Position numbers and translations under genes: made by a program
In this document: positions 1 through 11,488 of the stretch, piece by piece
How positions within the stretch are numbered: position 1 is the first letter of the stretch
Layout of the letters: every line of letters begins with the position of its first letter
Source of the DNA: Eonycteris spelaea
Taxonomy: Eukaryota; Chordata; Mammalia; Chiroptera; Pteropodidae
Length of the DNA: 64,000 nucleotides
Assembly: GCA_003508835.1 (NCBI GenBank)
Contig: PUFA01000021.1
Location: forward strand, 8,968,501 to 9,032,500
Reading direction: 5' to 3'
The notes under the pieces: model-generated
What the model was told of the DNA's origin: nothing
The model's database searches: none
The model's input: only the letters and a program-made list of their open reading frames with translations

Positions 1-39
1 TTTTGCCAATAAATATGTCAAAAATAGCTGTGTATCAAT

Positions 40-345
40 CAGTTCCAAGTGTTTCTTGGAACCCTGCCATTTGAACAAGCCACACTAGCCTAGACAAAGA
101 GAGAGAAGCCCGGTTGTCCCAGTCCGGGCCAGCCTGCCAATGCCCAAAATGTAGGACATCTTGGCTAAGATCTGCAGAAACATCTCCCTACCCACAGCTG
201 GCCACAGAGGCATGAGAAAACCCAGCCAAGACCAGAAGACCACATAGACTTCCCAAAGACTAGCGAAGGTCATTGTTGTAAGCCACCGAGTTGCCTAGTT
301 TTGTTACACAGCACTAGCTAACTAATTTACCTAAATAGGAACAAA
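40..345 (+). mobile_element. MLT1-type (MaLR) LTR fragment
   Basis: The fragment has the MLT1 hallmarks in order: a GAACAAGCC...AGACAAAGAGAGA segment, CAGCTGGCCACAGAGGCATGAGAAAACCCAGCC, then a 3' end with GTAAGCCACCGAGTTG...TTTGTTACACAGCACTAGCTAACTAA. This is an old non-coding retroviral-like solo LTR. The left boundary is approximate. Confidence 0.65.
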
Positions 346-1072
346 AACTGTAACATGCATAGGCACACACACATTTGCAAAAAACATGTTGAAATATTTA
401 AAGAAAATAAAATATGAATCTCTAATAGCCAATGGGCAAAGAATCTCTTTAGATAATGCATAGAAAAAATACAAATGGCTAATAAACGTTACAATCTACT
501 CAACTCCATTGATAAATATATACAAAGAAATGTCATTTTTCCTACACTGACAACAAAATTTAATACATGCTGAGGCTGGCATGGGAAGGCAACCACTCAT
601 ACACATTCCTGGTGTGTGTGACATGACACAGCCAGTTCTCATCATCAACCTTATATCTTGAGCCTGAAAAAGGCTCATGCCTATCTATGTTATACTTCAG
701 CACATGTAATATTTCATATTAAAACACTTAAAAATAAACAAAAAAATTAGGCACCCAATATCCTGATGCTCTTTCACCTATTAATGAAATAGTTATAAAT
801 ATGAACAAGATTTGATAATGCAAGAATTTCAGAAATAAGGAGTGACTATATACATTCTGATATAGCCTTTTAGTTAAAAATTATGTAACTATAACAAAAT
901 CATATGTAAAAATATTTACCAAAATGAAATAACAATACAAAAAAAACTTGATACTAAATTTTAGGGATATAAAACATGGCTACAACTTAATAAAATTATG
1001 GTGTGTGTATATTTAAGACTAGAAGGAAACAAAATTATATTAAGTAATCTCTGTATCCTCCAATACAAATAT

Positions 1073-1073
1073 G

Positions 1074-1126
<53 letters not shown>
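1073..1126. repeat. (CT)n(CA)n microsatellite
   Basis: A compound dinucleotide repeat: about 12 CT units followed directly by about 15 CA units. It lies in intron 2 and is probably polymorphic. Confidence 0.95.
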
Positions 1127-1130
<4 letters not shown>

Positions 1131-2147
1131 TTTCAAATTACCTGTACTAAGCATGCATTAATTTTATAAATACAGCCAATAAATTAACTTTTTTAACTAT
1201 TGGTTATAACTTTGGGTGAATTAGAGGCCATTTCCTGGCTCAGTACATTTTATAATCTTTTCATCAGTGACTACACACTGGCACAGTATATAAATTTAAT
1301 AGCTTTGGGTCTTGAACCAAACCCAACTTCATGAATTCAGAATGACATTGTTAAATGCTGCTGAGGTGATCAGAGATAACCAGGATGAGATTCAAAAGGG
1401 ACCTGTGCTGGGTCATTTACAGAGGACAAGCTGATCACACAGTGTGATGTGGAGAAGGAATGCAGGTGTGCTGGAAATAGATCTAGGAGTTAGTGGGCCA
1501 GAAACTGAACGTGAATTAGAATGCTGTGTGCAAAATCAAGTACGTTACTGAAACCTAAATTGACAAATGAAACATGAGATCAATTCCTCCCACCCTACTG
1601 GCCTTGTATTTTATGAACATTGTCTACAGTTTCGGGATCCACAATTTAAGAAAGGTTCAAAAGAAAGCATTATAAATAATAGTATCTCTTTAGAAATGAG
1701 ATCATGTAGCCCAAAGAGTAAACACTGCTGAAAGATTTGAATCTTGGACTATATAAACATTAATTATCACAAAGCTGGCAATGTCCAAGTGGTCTCCATA
1801 TCTACTGAGAAAAAAAATCCCAAAAAGTATGAGTAAATCATATGATAATCATGTCACCTCCCTCCCTCTCTCACCACCTCCTGTCCCCAACTTGCCCCAT
1901 TTTATGGGACGTGTTCCCTGGTGCAAAGATGTAGGGAAAAAAGATCGAAAACAATTAAGAAAGAATGAAGGGAGGAAGAGAGAAACCAAAGAAGGAGAGG
2001 GAGGGGAGAGGAGGAGGCATGGGGAGCCAGGAAGAGAGAGAAAGAGAGAAAAAATGAGGGTGGTTAAAAGGGAGGGACTGAGGGAGGCAATCTCAGAAAG
2101 CTCTTCAATAGGAAAAACAGGTGCTCACGGGAGAAGACAGAGGGAAG

Positions 2148-2245
2148 GCAGACCTGGTTTTGAATCCTAGCTGGCCCTGTCTCCTACTGCGCCTCAACTC
2201 CTCATCTATAAACTAAGGAGGACGATAAATGAAACACGCTCTTCA
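2148..2245 (+). mobile_element. MIR SINE fragment
   Basis: It reads GCAGACCTGGTTTTGAATCCTAGC, then CTCAACTCCTCATCTATAAACTAAGGAGGA, matching the MIR tRNA-derived core ('gggttcgaatcc' and 'cctcatctgtaaaatgggga'). Degenerate and old. Confidence 0.6.
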
Positions 2246-3179
2246 AATACTCAGGGAGAAAGTGATAGCAGTTAGATAAGGAGATACTGTATTTGCATAC
2301 ACAGTGGTCCAGAATAAGAACATGGAGCAAACAGGGCAGGGAAAGAAAGAGAGAGTGAGAGGCAGATGTAATACAAGAAAATGTTTTTGATTAATAAAAG
2401 AAACAGATTGAAATTACACGTTGGGTTCCAGAAATCAATTTGGTACGTAACAATAAACACGAAGTTAATGAACTTCAACAATAAATAAAAATCCTCTGAG
2501 CTAAATTTATCCTGAAAAGAAAGACCCCGCCTAACCTCTGGCTTCTCGCCAGCAACATTCAATATTAAGACATGGCAGGAAGCCTCCACAGTCCTCAGGC
2601 AAAAACATGTCAGAAAGAGACTAATACAAAACTCAGCAAAATGACTGGTAGTGATCGCTCAATGCATTTACACAAGGAACGAGAATTAAAGCCAATGCGA
2701 AAACTACGGCTATAGAATAGAATGGAAACAGTATGTACTATGAAAAGGTAGACATGGACACCTAACCAGACCTGGGGAATACACGGGAAGAGAAGTGGAG
2801 AGGTGGCAAAGTGTTCTGATTGCCTTACCTTTTACAGTCAGGGTAAAAACATAAAATTTAAATCTGGTAGAGGAAAAGGAAAAGCAACTTAAGTATATTA
2901 AAAATACACAGGTAAATACAGAATAGCTAAAAATATATACGGAATAACCTACTAAAATTAGGTGGTAGGAGGAAGTAATAGAAGATAGGAATAAGTGGAA
3001 ATTATATTTATTTCTTCACGGGTTTTAGGGGGCATAAATATATACTGTCTAAAGAAATATAATTAACTAAATATAGCCATAAAGCTACAGTTATAAAGGT
3101 TAACTCACTGAAAGAGTTATGTCACAATAGGTAAGAGCTTCCCAAATAACAGGAAAAAAATATAATTAAACAAGGCCAT

Positions 3180-5350
3180 GTAATAGAAAGTTAATAAAAC
3201 AGAAAAAAATAAACAAATAAAAATATGATTACAAATCTAAGACTAAACTCCTCTATTATGTAAATAAACATATTCTCATTGTATTACAAAATCAAAACAA
3301 AAAGACCCCCAGACTGGTTCCCGAAGAAAAATACAAATGGCACACGATAGGGAAGATACACTTAAAATAAAGTGACTCTGAAAAGTTGAAAATACAAGGT
3401 TTGGCACAAAGACATGTCAGGTGAGTACCAACAAAAACTAAGAAATTGTTATTTTAATTTCAGACATATTGACTTCAAGTGATTAGCATCCCGGAAGAAA
3501 AAATTACTTTAAAACTGTAGCAAGTGCAAATCACAATGGACATCTAACAGTTATAAAGAGGGCACATCACTGTTTATACAGGAAAACCCATAAGAAAAAA
3601 AGTATAAGAAATATAGAAGTATTGAAAAGTATCTCTTTCTGCCAAAGATTGATCACTTTAACAATAAACAAGAATAAAACCAAAAAGCTGTTCTAATTGA
3701 TATATGAATGGAATTCCACATCTTAAAATAAAGAATGTGACTTCTTTACAACTCTCCATGGAATATTTTGACCACTGATCAGGTCAAAAATGAAAGCCTC
3801 AGCAATCCCTCTACTGAGTATTTACCTCAAAGACTTGAAAACTCATATCCAACAAGATATTTGCACGTCGATGTTCATAGCAGCATCACTCCCGGTGGCC
3901 AGAACATGGAAGCAATGAAAATGTCCTATGATAGATGATTGGCTAAAGAAGCTGTGGTACATACATACAATGGAATATTACTCAGCCATAAAAGAGATGA
4001 AATACTGCCATTTGCAACAACATGGATAGACCTCGAGGAAATCATGCTAAGCGAAATAAGCCAGACAGAAAATGTTGAAATCACATGATATCACTATACA
4101 TGGGATATAAACCTAAAAGCCACAATGAGCAGGACAAACAGAGACTCATGGATATGGACTATAAGCTAGAAGTTACCAGAGGACTATAGACTAGTCGTTA
4201 CTAGTGGGGTTGGGAAGCAGAGAGGAGGTAGACAGGGTAAAGGAGGTCAAATATAGGGTTTAGGGGGGAAAGTGAAGTGGGTAAAGGGGATTAAATATGG
4301 TAGCTGAAGGAAACTGGACTTTGGGTGGTAAACACACAATAGAATATACAGATGTCAAATGGTAATGGACAACTGAAAATTATATAATTGTATTAACCAA
4401 TGTTGCCCCAATAAACTTAATTTAAAAAAATAAAAAAATAAAGGGAACACACACACACAAAAAAGTTAAAGCCTCAATTAATTAAGAAAACCAAAAAAAT
4501 AAAAAAATAATTTCTGGTGTTAATGCAATAAAAATCTATAACAAAACCAGAGAATCAAGGGAATTTATCATCTGAAACTTTTTAATTCTCCAAAATAAAT
4601 TCTGTGTCAAAAATGAAGTCAAAACCAAGAATCCAGAATGTGCAGAAAATATCAGAAATGAAATGTTGTCTATGGGAATCTCTGGGATAGAGTCGTAATG
4701 TTTTCAGAGGAAAACTCACAGCCTAAATTACTTATATTAAGAAACAATGAGTTTTTTCAAGTCAAAAAATCTAAGGACAGTAAATGAGATAAACCCTTCA
4801 CTAACCAAAATAGAGAAGAAAAAAGTAGAAGTGAGAATACAGGAATAACCACAACTTATTCATAGAATATGTGAATCGTAAAAACGACTTGGCTCAAAAA
4901 TATTATAATAAATGTAAAAACCAAAATGAATGATTTTGTACATTACCAATTACCATAAAGGAAACTGCAGTACATTTTCAATGGATAACCCCTTCCAAAA
5001 TGCACCAGGCTTGTGAATCCTGCAAAGCGTTAAAGGAACAGATCATTTCAGTGCTGTTTACCATGCACACAAACGAGTAAGGGATGCTCTTGGTTCTTTC
5101 TAGGAAACCAATATAATGTCCCTACCAACATCTGACAAAGACAGGACATCAGACAAAGAGAAATCACAAAGCCCACTTACGCTCTCAACGCAAAAAAACT
5201 CAAAGTAAATATGTGCGAGACAACGGGGCTCATGACAGGTGTGCGAGGACTGTGTAACATCAGAAAATGTCAACACAAATCCTCATATCGGTAAGTATGA
5301 AAAAAGAGAACTCTTATGTTCTTCATTAATGGTGAGAAGGAATTGGACAA
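3180..5350 (+). mobile_element. Old L1M-type LINE-1, ORF2-derived, interrupted
   Basis: Both parts resemble LINE-1 ORF2 on the plus strand. 3300-3460 matches the endonuclease-coding region (ACACTTAAAATAAAGTGACTCTGAAAAGTTGAAAATAC type sequence) and 4980-5200 resembles the region leading to the reverse transcriptase. All frames are broken. A younger LINE-1 piece sits inside it at 3802-4467. Outer boundaries are approximate and assignment rests on remembered consensus. Confidence 0.5.
3802..4467 (+). mobile_element. 5'-truncated LINE-1 with target-site duplication
   Basis: This is the 3' end of a LINE-1: GCAATCCCTCTACTGAG..., TTCATAGCAGCATC, ACAATGGAATATTACTCAGCC, ACAACATGGATAGACCT, then a 3' UTR ending TTAACCAATGTTGCCCCAATAAAC and an A-rich tail that grew a short CA repeat. 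It is flanked by a 9-bp direct repeat AAAGCCTCA at 3793-3801 and 4468-4476, the expected target-site duplication. No intact reading frame remains. Confidence 0.85.
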
Positions 5351-5929
5351 AACAGTAAAATTTAAAATTTATATAACTTTAATTCCTTAATACTATTAAT
5401 AAATTAGAAAAATGTGGGAATATGAAGTCAATGGTGCAGGAGTCTTGATTTGTTTTAAAAGCTGAAGGAACCACCTCGTTGCCAAACCAGCCAAAGAAGC
5501 AGCATCTAAACAGAGTCCCCTCCCAGAGTTCTTGTGACCCTGTGGGCGGGACACACTGGAGACTGCAGAGGAAGCGCTCTGCTCTGTCTGACCATTGATG
5601 GCAGACACATGCTTTCTGTGTGCAAATATCTGCCAAAGACCTGCTGGGTGCTGCTGTCCTGCCGACTGGCCTCGTCTAGCCCACTTTCTGGTCCTAAAAC
5701 TAAAAGCAGGAGGAACTTAGCAGCATGAATTTTCATTGGTAGTAAACATTCCTCAAATCTCAGGCACTGAGTAAAAATACAAACAAAAATGTGACCCTTT
5801 CCTAAGGAGCCCACAGCATCCACTAGGACCTGAGGCCATCTGGAAACCGGTGACCTGTAAATGCATAGTCATTTTCTAGAAGCAAAATAAAAGAAGGAAG
5901 TCCTTGCAAAGTCATCACATCCACTAGAA

Positions 5930-6103
5930 CAGCGGTCCTCAACTCCTGGTCCGTGGTCTGTTAGGAACTGGGCAGCACAGCTTCATCTGTATTTGCAGCA
6001 CTCCCCAGCGCTAGCATCACTGCCTAGCTCCGCCTCAGATCATCAAGCCTTAGAATCTCATAGGAGCACCGGTCCCTGGTGCCAAAAAGGTTGGGGACCG
6101 CCT
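5930..6103 (+). mobile_element. hAT-type non-autonomous DNA transposon (MER1-like), internally deleted
   Basis: The left end is CAGCGGTCCTCAAC and the right end, read in reverse complement, is AGGCGGTCCCCAACC, forming terminal inverted repeats. The body contains CTGTTAGGAACTGGGC, CTTCATCTGTATTTGCAGC and GGTCCCTGGTGCCAAAAAGG, as in the MER1 family. A perfect 8-bp target-site duplication CACTAGAA flanks it (5922-5929 and 6104-6111), as expected for hAT. At 174 bp it is shorter than the usual MER1 copies, with sequence missing between ATAGGAGC and ACCGGTCCC. Confidence 0.88.
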
Positions 6104-7984
6104 CACTAGAAGCTAAACAGCTTGGGACGCTCATCTACACAGGCTGTTCACTTTAATATTTTGAAGAAATTTGACTTTTTTTTTTTAAAAAAAAACAACG
6201 AAACCTATGTTCTTTTCACCTTGAAATCTGAATTGAAACTCAAGAGCCAAGCCACACGAGAATATATTCTGACCTTGAGCAAAAGAGTGGCATTGCCCCC
6301 GAAACATCTACATTGTGCAGTGCTTTCCATTGTCCAAGTGCTTCACAGTCATTACCTCCTGGCGCAAGGACCCCCTCAAGGTCATCAGCAATCAGGGTGT
6401 TTCTTGATTTTTGGTATTTCTCCCTCATTTTCTTGGCAAATCAATTTGATACAAAAAATTTTAAAGGCAAAATAGAGCCACCCTATGATGTCCACATGAC
6501 TCACTGTCAAAAATCTAGAAGCCAGACTTGCGATCATTTTTGAAAGGAAAAACAGCAGATTGTGTTAGTCACTGAGTATCAACTCAGGACAAAACAATTA
6601 AAAACCTTGCCGAAAGAGTTGGCGTCACAATTTCTAAAACAAAAATACTTACCAACAAGTAGTTAAAACTAGGTGAAAACTATTCAATTGTATTCTATTT
6701 TACAAAGGCTAGCCATTTCTAAGGTGAGATTTTAAGATGCAAAAGTATCCAAGAACGTACAATCATAACATGATTTTCTGGTACCTATTTCACCATATGC
6801 TCCATTCAGCGCACTTTCCTTGTTCAAACAATATTAAAAGTAATTCCAGGACCATTGGGACAGATTTCAAAATCCCTCTTCTGACCCCAACGGTGCCTGA
6901 AGCCAAGTAGATGGCTCGTAAGGCAATCAGATAACAAAATATATTCCTAAGGACTACAATGCAGCTTGGGTTCGCCCTGATGATCCAAACTGCCTACAAG
7001 TTCTGGATGCCAGCGTGTCATGGAGCCTGGTATGCAGGCAATCTGGTGGCCCAGGGCAAGTAACTGCTTCCATTGCCTTCCTCTCCTGTTAGCTCCTGTT
7101 TACAATTTGTGCATTTTACTTTTACTGTATAAAAGCAAATTGGATCAGATGTTAAAAGAGGCAAACCACCCTATGCCCATACCTCCTCCCTTGTCCTTCT
7201 CTGATCCTTAGTTTCCTCACCTGTCCCTGGCTCTTCATTGTATCACGTCCTGTCTGAGCGCGTCCTGTCTCTATTTCTGACTCTTAAGATAACATAGAGA
7301 GGGGGAGGCTAAGAGACCACTATGGATGTGTTGGAGCCAGGGACGTAGAGTGGTGAGAGAGGATAGCTGATAGGGAGGTAATGTCTTAACCTGCCCTCTG
7401 TCCCTATTTCCCAGTCACTCCCTGTTCCTCTAACACTCTATGTCTGTCCCCCTGAGCCAAGGCAAATCAGCTGCCCTGGTCCCCCTGGTTGGCCTGTCCC
7501 TCCTCCCATCTCCCAGGAGCTGGCTCACCATGCCACTGAATGACAATTTCCCCCTCCAAAAAGAACGTGCTTTGCCTTGTGTCTGCAGGGTCCTGCTGAT
7601 CTCTCGAGCAGCTAATCTGACACACCGTTCGACAAGAAAGTGCCTGTGGAAGAGCATCATCCTAAGCAAAAGTCGAGCCCGAGTTAGTGTTCCAAGGAAT
7701 ACACGCATTTTCCCTCAACTCGAATTCAGTCTTTTTGCCAAAACCAGAGAGGCCAATTGCAAAATGAGCAAAGTCAAAGAGAGGGAGGCAGGCATTTGCG
7801 ACTTCTGCCTAGGTCTGGGGAATATGGGCATGGAGGAGCAGTCTTAACCCTCAGGGCTAAGTCTGGGTGAGATTCACCCCCCCTCCCCCAAAGAGACCTA
7901 GATTAGACACAAAATCTCTTCAAAACACTGGCAAGACTTCAGAATTAGCTCGATTTAAATGGACTGGAGTGGATTTGAGTGTAA

Positions 7985-8270
7985 GAGCTGCAGTCTGGAG
8001 ACTCACGTGCAGGACCCCCGGTTCAGTGGCCCCTAGCAGCGAAGGATGCTCACTCCATGCTAACTTAAAGCAACTAACTTGAATTGAAACAAACACCAAT
8101 TCCTGGTTCATTATCTCTGGACAAGTGATCCAGAATGAAATGCTTAAGCTCCCTAAATCTCAGTGTACCCATCTGTAAAATGGGGCTAATGACGAGATTA
8201 ATGACACAAATGTTTTCTTAAGGGATTATTAAGCTAATGCATGTGAAAGCACTTTATACCTGAAAAAAAA
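7985..8270 (+). mobile_element. MIR SINE fragment
   Basis: The recognisable 3' part reads CTCAGTGTACCCATCTGTAAAATGGGGCTAATGA, followed by ATTAAGCTAATGCATGTGAAAGCACTTTATACC, matching the MIR 3' half. The 5' part is very degenerate. Confidence 0.65.
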
Positions 8271-9329
8271 AATGAGGAGAAAATGCTTATTAAGATGACT
8301 TAATGCCCTTTAAGATGAGATTTGTCAAACCGCTCCGTGATGCCCAGGGCATGTCATACATCCTCTCCCAGTGTGTCAGCAGGTGCCCACTGCCCTCTCC
8401 AAAACAGAACACCTCCTCTCTACACTCTCTCACGCTCCCTCTCCTCCTTCTGTAGCACTAGCTATTAAACGCGTGCCCAATGATCTCTTCTCCATGTTAT
8501 CCCATGATCCTACCTCTCGTTTCTCCGTCAGTCTGTCTGATTGATTTGGGAGTTATTGCTTGTCGTTAAAGTGCACGCTCTGATTCTTAATCAAAGCAAT
8601 AAATTGCAATCTGTTTATCAAGCACACGGAGGAATGCTCAGATATGAGTCATGTGGCTCCACATCCAGCGAAATTATATCATCATTTAATAGCAAAGTGA
8701 GGAATTCATGGTGCCTGAGTAAGTATATCACTTAGCAGTGCCAAACACCGTGATTAAAAAATAATTTTCAGTTCGTTATCTGAATTTTTAGGCTATTAGG
8801 CAAACATTTAAATTGAGTGGAAACATGGGAATAGCTGACTACAATTTTCAATCTTAATCTTGATTTTAAATGCCACATGCACACAACAGAAAAAAAAAAT
8901 CAAAATTAACAGTGACAGCTGACAGAAATGAAAAAAAAAAAAGACTGTACAAGGAACTTGTGGGACCATCACTAGGCAAAACCTTCCCATTAGAGTTAGG
9001 ATAAGGATTAGAATTGGGATTCATTTACACGTTGCAGGCCAGTGGGAGAGAGTTGAACATGTTCATTTAATAAAGTCAAAGATCATCCACTTTCTGAGTA
9101 TGGGCTGCACTAACTGACATGTTTTCAAAGAGCAGATTGTGGAGGAACATGGGAGGAGGGCATAACCTAACCTTACAGTGGAGAAACCTGACAAACACTA
9201 CCTCAAACCAGGCGATCAAGGTCAGTGTCAACAGTAATAAGTTGTGTTGATAGCACATGCTCTTAATACAATGGGATGAGAACGGCGCTTCACCTCTGTG
9301 GTCTTCCTCCCCAAATACCCTAATTGCAG

Positions 9330-9745
9330 GCTATCTATGAGCAAAACGTCAACAAACCGAAACCGAGAGACGTTCTAAAAAACACTTGGCCAATACTGCT
9401 CAAGTCTGTCAAGGTCATCAATAACAAGGAAAGTCTGGAAACTGTCATGGCCAAGAGGAGCCTAAGGAGACACGACGACTAAAATAACGTGGTACCCTGG
9501 AGAAGATCCTGGAAAAAAAGAAGGGTATTAGGAGAAAACTAGTGAAATTTCAGTCAAGTGTGAAGCTTCATCGATAATCATGAGCCCATTTTTCTTTCTC
9601 AATTGTGACAAGCACACCATAGTGATGGAAGATGTTAACAATAAGAAAACCTAGGCATGGGGCACACAAAAATTCTCAGTATGCTATCTCTGCAACTCTC
9701 CTGTAAATGTAAAACTATTATAAGATAAAAGGTTTATCAAAATGT
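9330..9745 (+). mobile_element. L1M-type LINE-1 3' UTR fragment
   Basis: It contains in order GACGTTCTAAAAAACACTTGGCC, GGTCATCAATAACAAGGAAAG, GAGACACGACGACTAAA, GGTACCCTGGAGAAGATCCTGG and a terminal GCAACTCTCCTGTAAATGTAAAACTATTATAAGATAAA. This is the order known from the 3' UTR of old mammalian LINE-1 (L1M/L1ME). Identity is moderate. Confidence 0.65.
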
Positions 9746-10333
9746 CAAAGATCACTACCAGGAAAAACTGAACAAATCATTTCTGTCGCAAGCATTTTGT
9801 AGGCCTAAAATCAACGAGAGGCAGTCACCCTCAAATTGCGAACTGGGCCTTTCATCTTTTTCTCATCCCCCTTTGTGCCCTGCTGCTAAGTGTCTGCCAC
9901 CAGTCTGCCACCTGTCTGCCAAGGACAGGCCTCCATCTCTGGCCAGCTCCCCCTCACAGGGCCTTAAGCTCACTCCCTTTTGGTACCCCTACATGACCTC
10001 CACCCACAGGCTTCAAGGAGGAACTGACCCAGTCACTGATGTTAACGTTATCAACAGCTCTTAACTAATCTGCAGGCCCCTGGAGTAACATTTAAAGACA
10101 AAGAAGTACATTTGATGGGAAAAGGCTCATGAATTTGGTGGTGGGGGGGGGCGACACAAGCTTTTCGGGACTCTTCCATCATGCCAAGGCTATCCGGAAG
10201 GGCCCACTCGTCACCGAGACAGCTGGTCAGGCTTTGTGAACTAAATCTCAGTGTCCTTCACAGATTTAAATAAAATCAACACCTAAAATGCCTTTGTTTT
10301 GTAATTGTCTACTTATATCCAGAAGTAAGTCTT

Positions 10334-11488
10334 TGCTATGGACTGAATGAATTGTGTCTCCTACAAAATTCATATGTTCAGGCCCTAATCCCCAATGTAG
10401 CCATAGCTGGAAATAGATTTTTTTTTAATTTATTTTAATTAGTTTTGAGTATACAGTACATTGGTTAGACATCTATACAGTTTATAAAACAACCCCTCTA
10501 ATTACTCCTTCTTTTCTCTGGTTTTCCACTTAGTCAATATATTACTGCTAACTGTGGTCCCTATGCTGTGCTCCCCATCCCTGTGACTATCTATCAGCTA
10601 CTAATCTGTACTTCTTTAACCCTTCACCCTATTCTCCCACCCCCCCACCTGAACCTCCCTCTGTCTATCACCAAATTGTTCACTATATTTGTGAGTCTGT
10701 TTGATTAGTTTGTTCTTTTTGTTCCTTAGATTCTGCATATAAATGAAATCATGTGGTATTTATCTTTCTCTGTCTGACTTACTACACTCAGCATAATAAC
10801 CTCTAGGTCCATCGATGTCATTGCAAATGGTAGGATTTCACTTTTAATGGCTGAGTAAAATTCCATTGTATATATAACCCATAACTTCTTTATCCAATCG
10901 TCTGTTGGTGGGCATTTAAGTTGCTTTCATATCTTGGCTATTATACATTGTGCTGCATGAATATTGGGGTGCATAGATCTCTACAAATTACTCTTTTGAT
11001 TTTCTTTGGATAAATACCTAGAAATGCAATCACTGGGTCAAAAGGTATATCCACTTTTAATTATTTGAGGAACCTCCATACTGTTTTCCATAGTGGCTGT
11101 ACCAATTTGCAGTCCCACCAACAATGTATGAGGGTTCCCTTTTCTTTGCATCCTCACCGATACTTGTTGTTTTTTGATTTATTGATGATAACCATTCTGA
11201 CAGGTGTGAGGTTCTTTCAAACATAATCAAGGTTAGATGAGGTCATAGAGGTGGGACCCTAATCTGATAGAATTGTGATCTGATAAGAAAAGAATCCTCA
11301 ACATGAGGACACAGACAGAAGCCCAAAGCCTGAACTCCACAAGCATGAAAGAGTCACATCACGAATCGAATCGACTGATGCCTTTAACCTACTTCTCAGA
11401 CTCCGGAACTGTGAAAAATGAGTTCCTGCTGGTTAAGCCACCCGGTGTGTTATATTTTATTACAGCAGCCCGAAGTGACTAATACAAT
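10334..11488 (+). mobile_element. MLT1A-like LTR split by a LINE-1
   Basis: The LTR starts at TGCTATGGACTGAATGAATTGTG...AAAATTCATATGTTCAGGCCC and continues after the insertion with AATCAAGGTTAGATGAGGTCATAGAGG...GGACACAGACAGAAGC. It ends GTTAAGCCACCCGGTGTGTTAT...GACTAATACAA. The two LTR parts are collinear with the MLT1A consensus around the inserted sequence at about 10417-11212. Confidence 0.85.
10417..11212 (-). mobile_element. LINE-1 3' end nested in the MLT1 LTR
   Basis: It begins on the plus strand with the poly-T of a reversed A-tail, then TTTAATTAGTTTTGAGTATACAGTACATTGGTTAGACAT, and runs through ACTACACTCAGCATAATAACCTCTAGGTCCATC, TCCATTGTATATATAACC and GCAGTCCCACCAACAATGTATGAGGGTTCC. 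All of this is antisense LINE-1 3' sequence. It ends near ACAGGTGTGAGG. I see no clear target-site duplication, so the boundaries are approximate. Confidence 0.85.

Noticed and set aside
1781..2170. 129-codon plus-strand frame rich in Lys/Arg/Glu
   Set aside because: Arises from a purine-rich low-complexity stretch running into a MIR; no domain.
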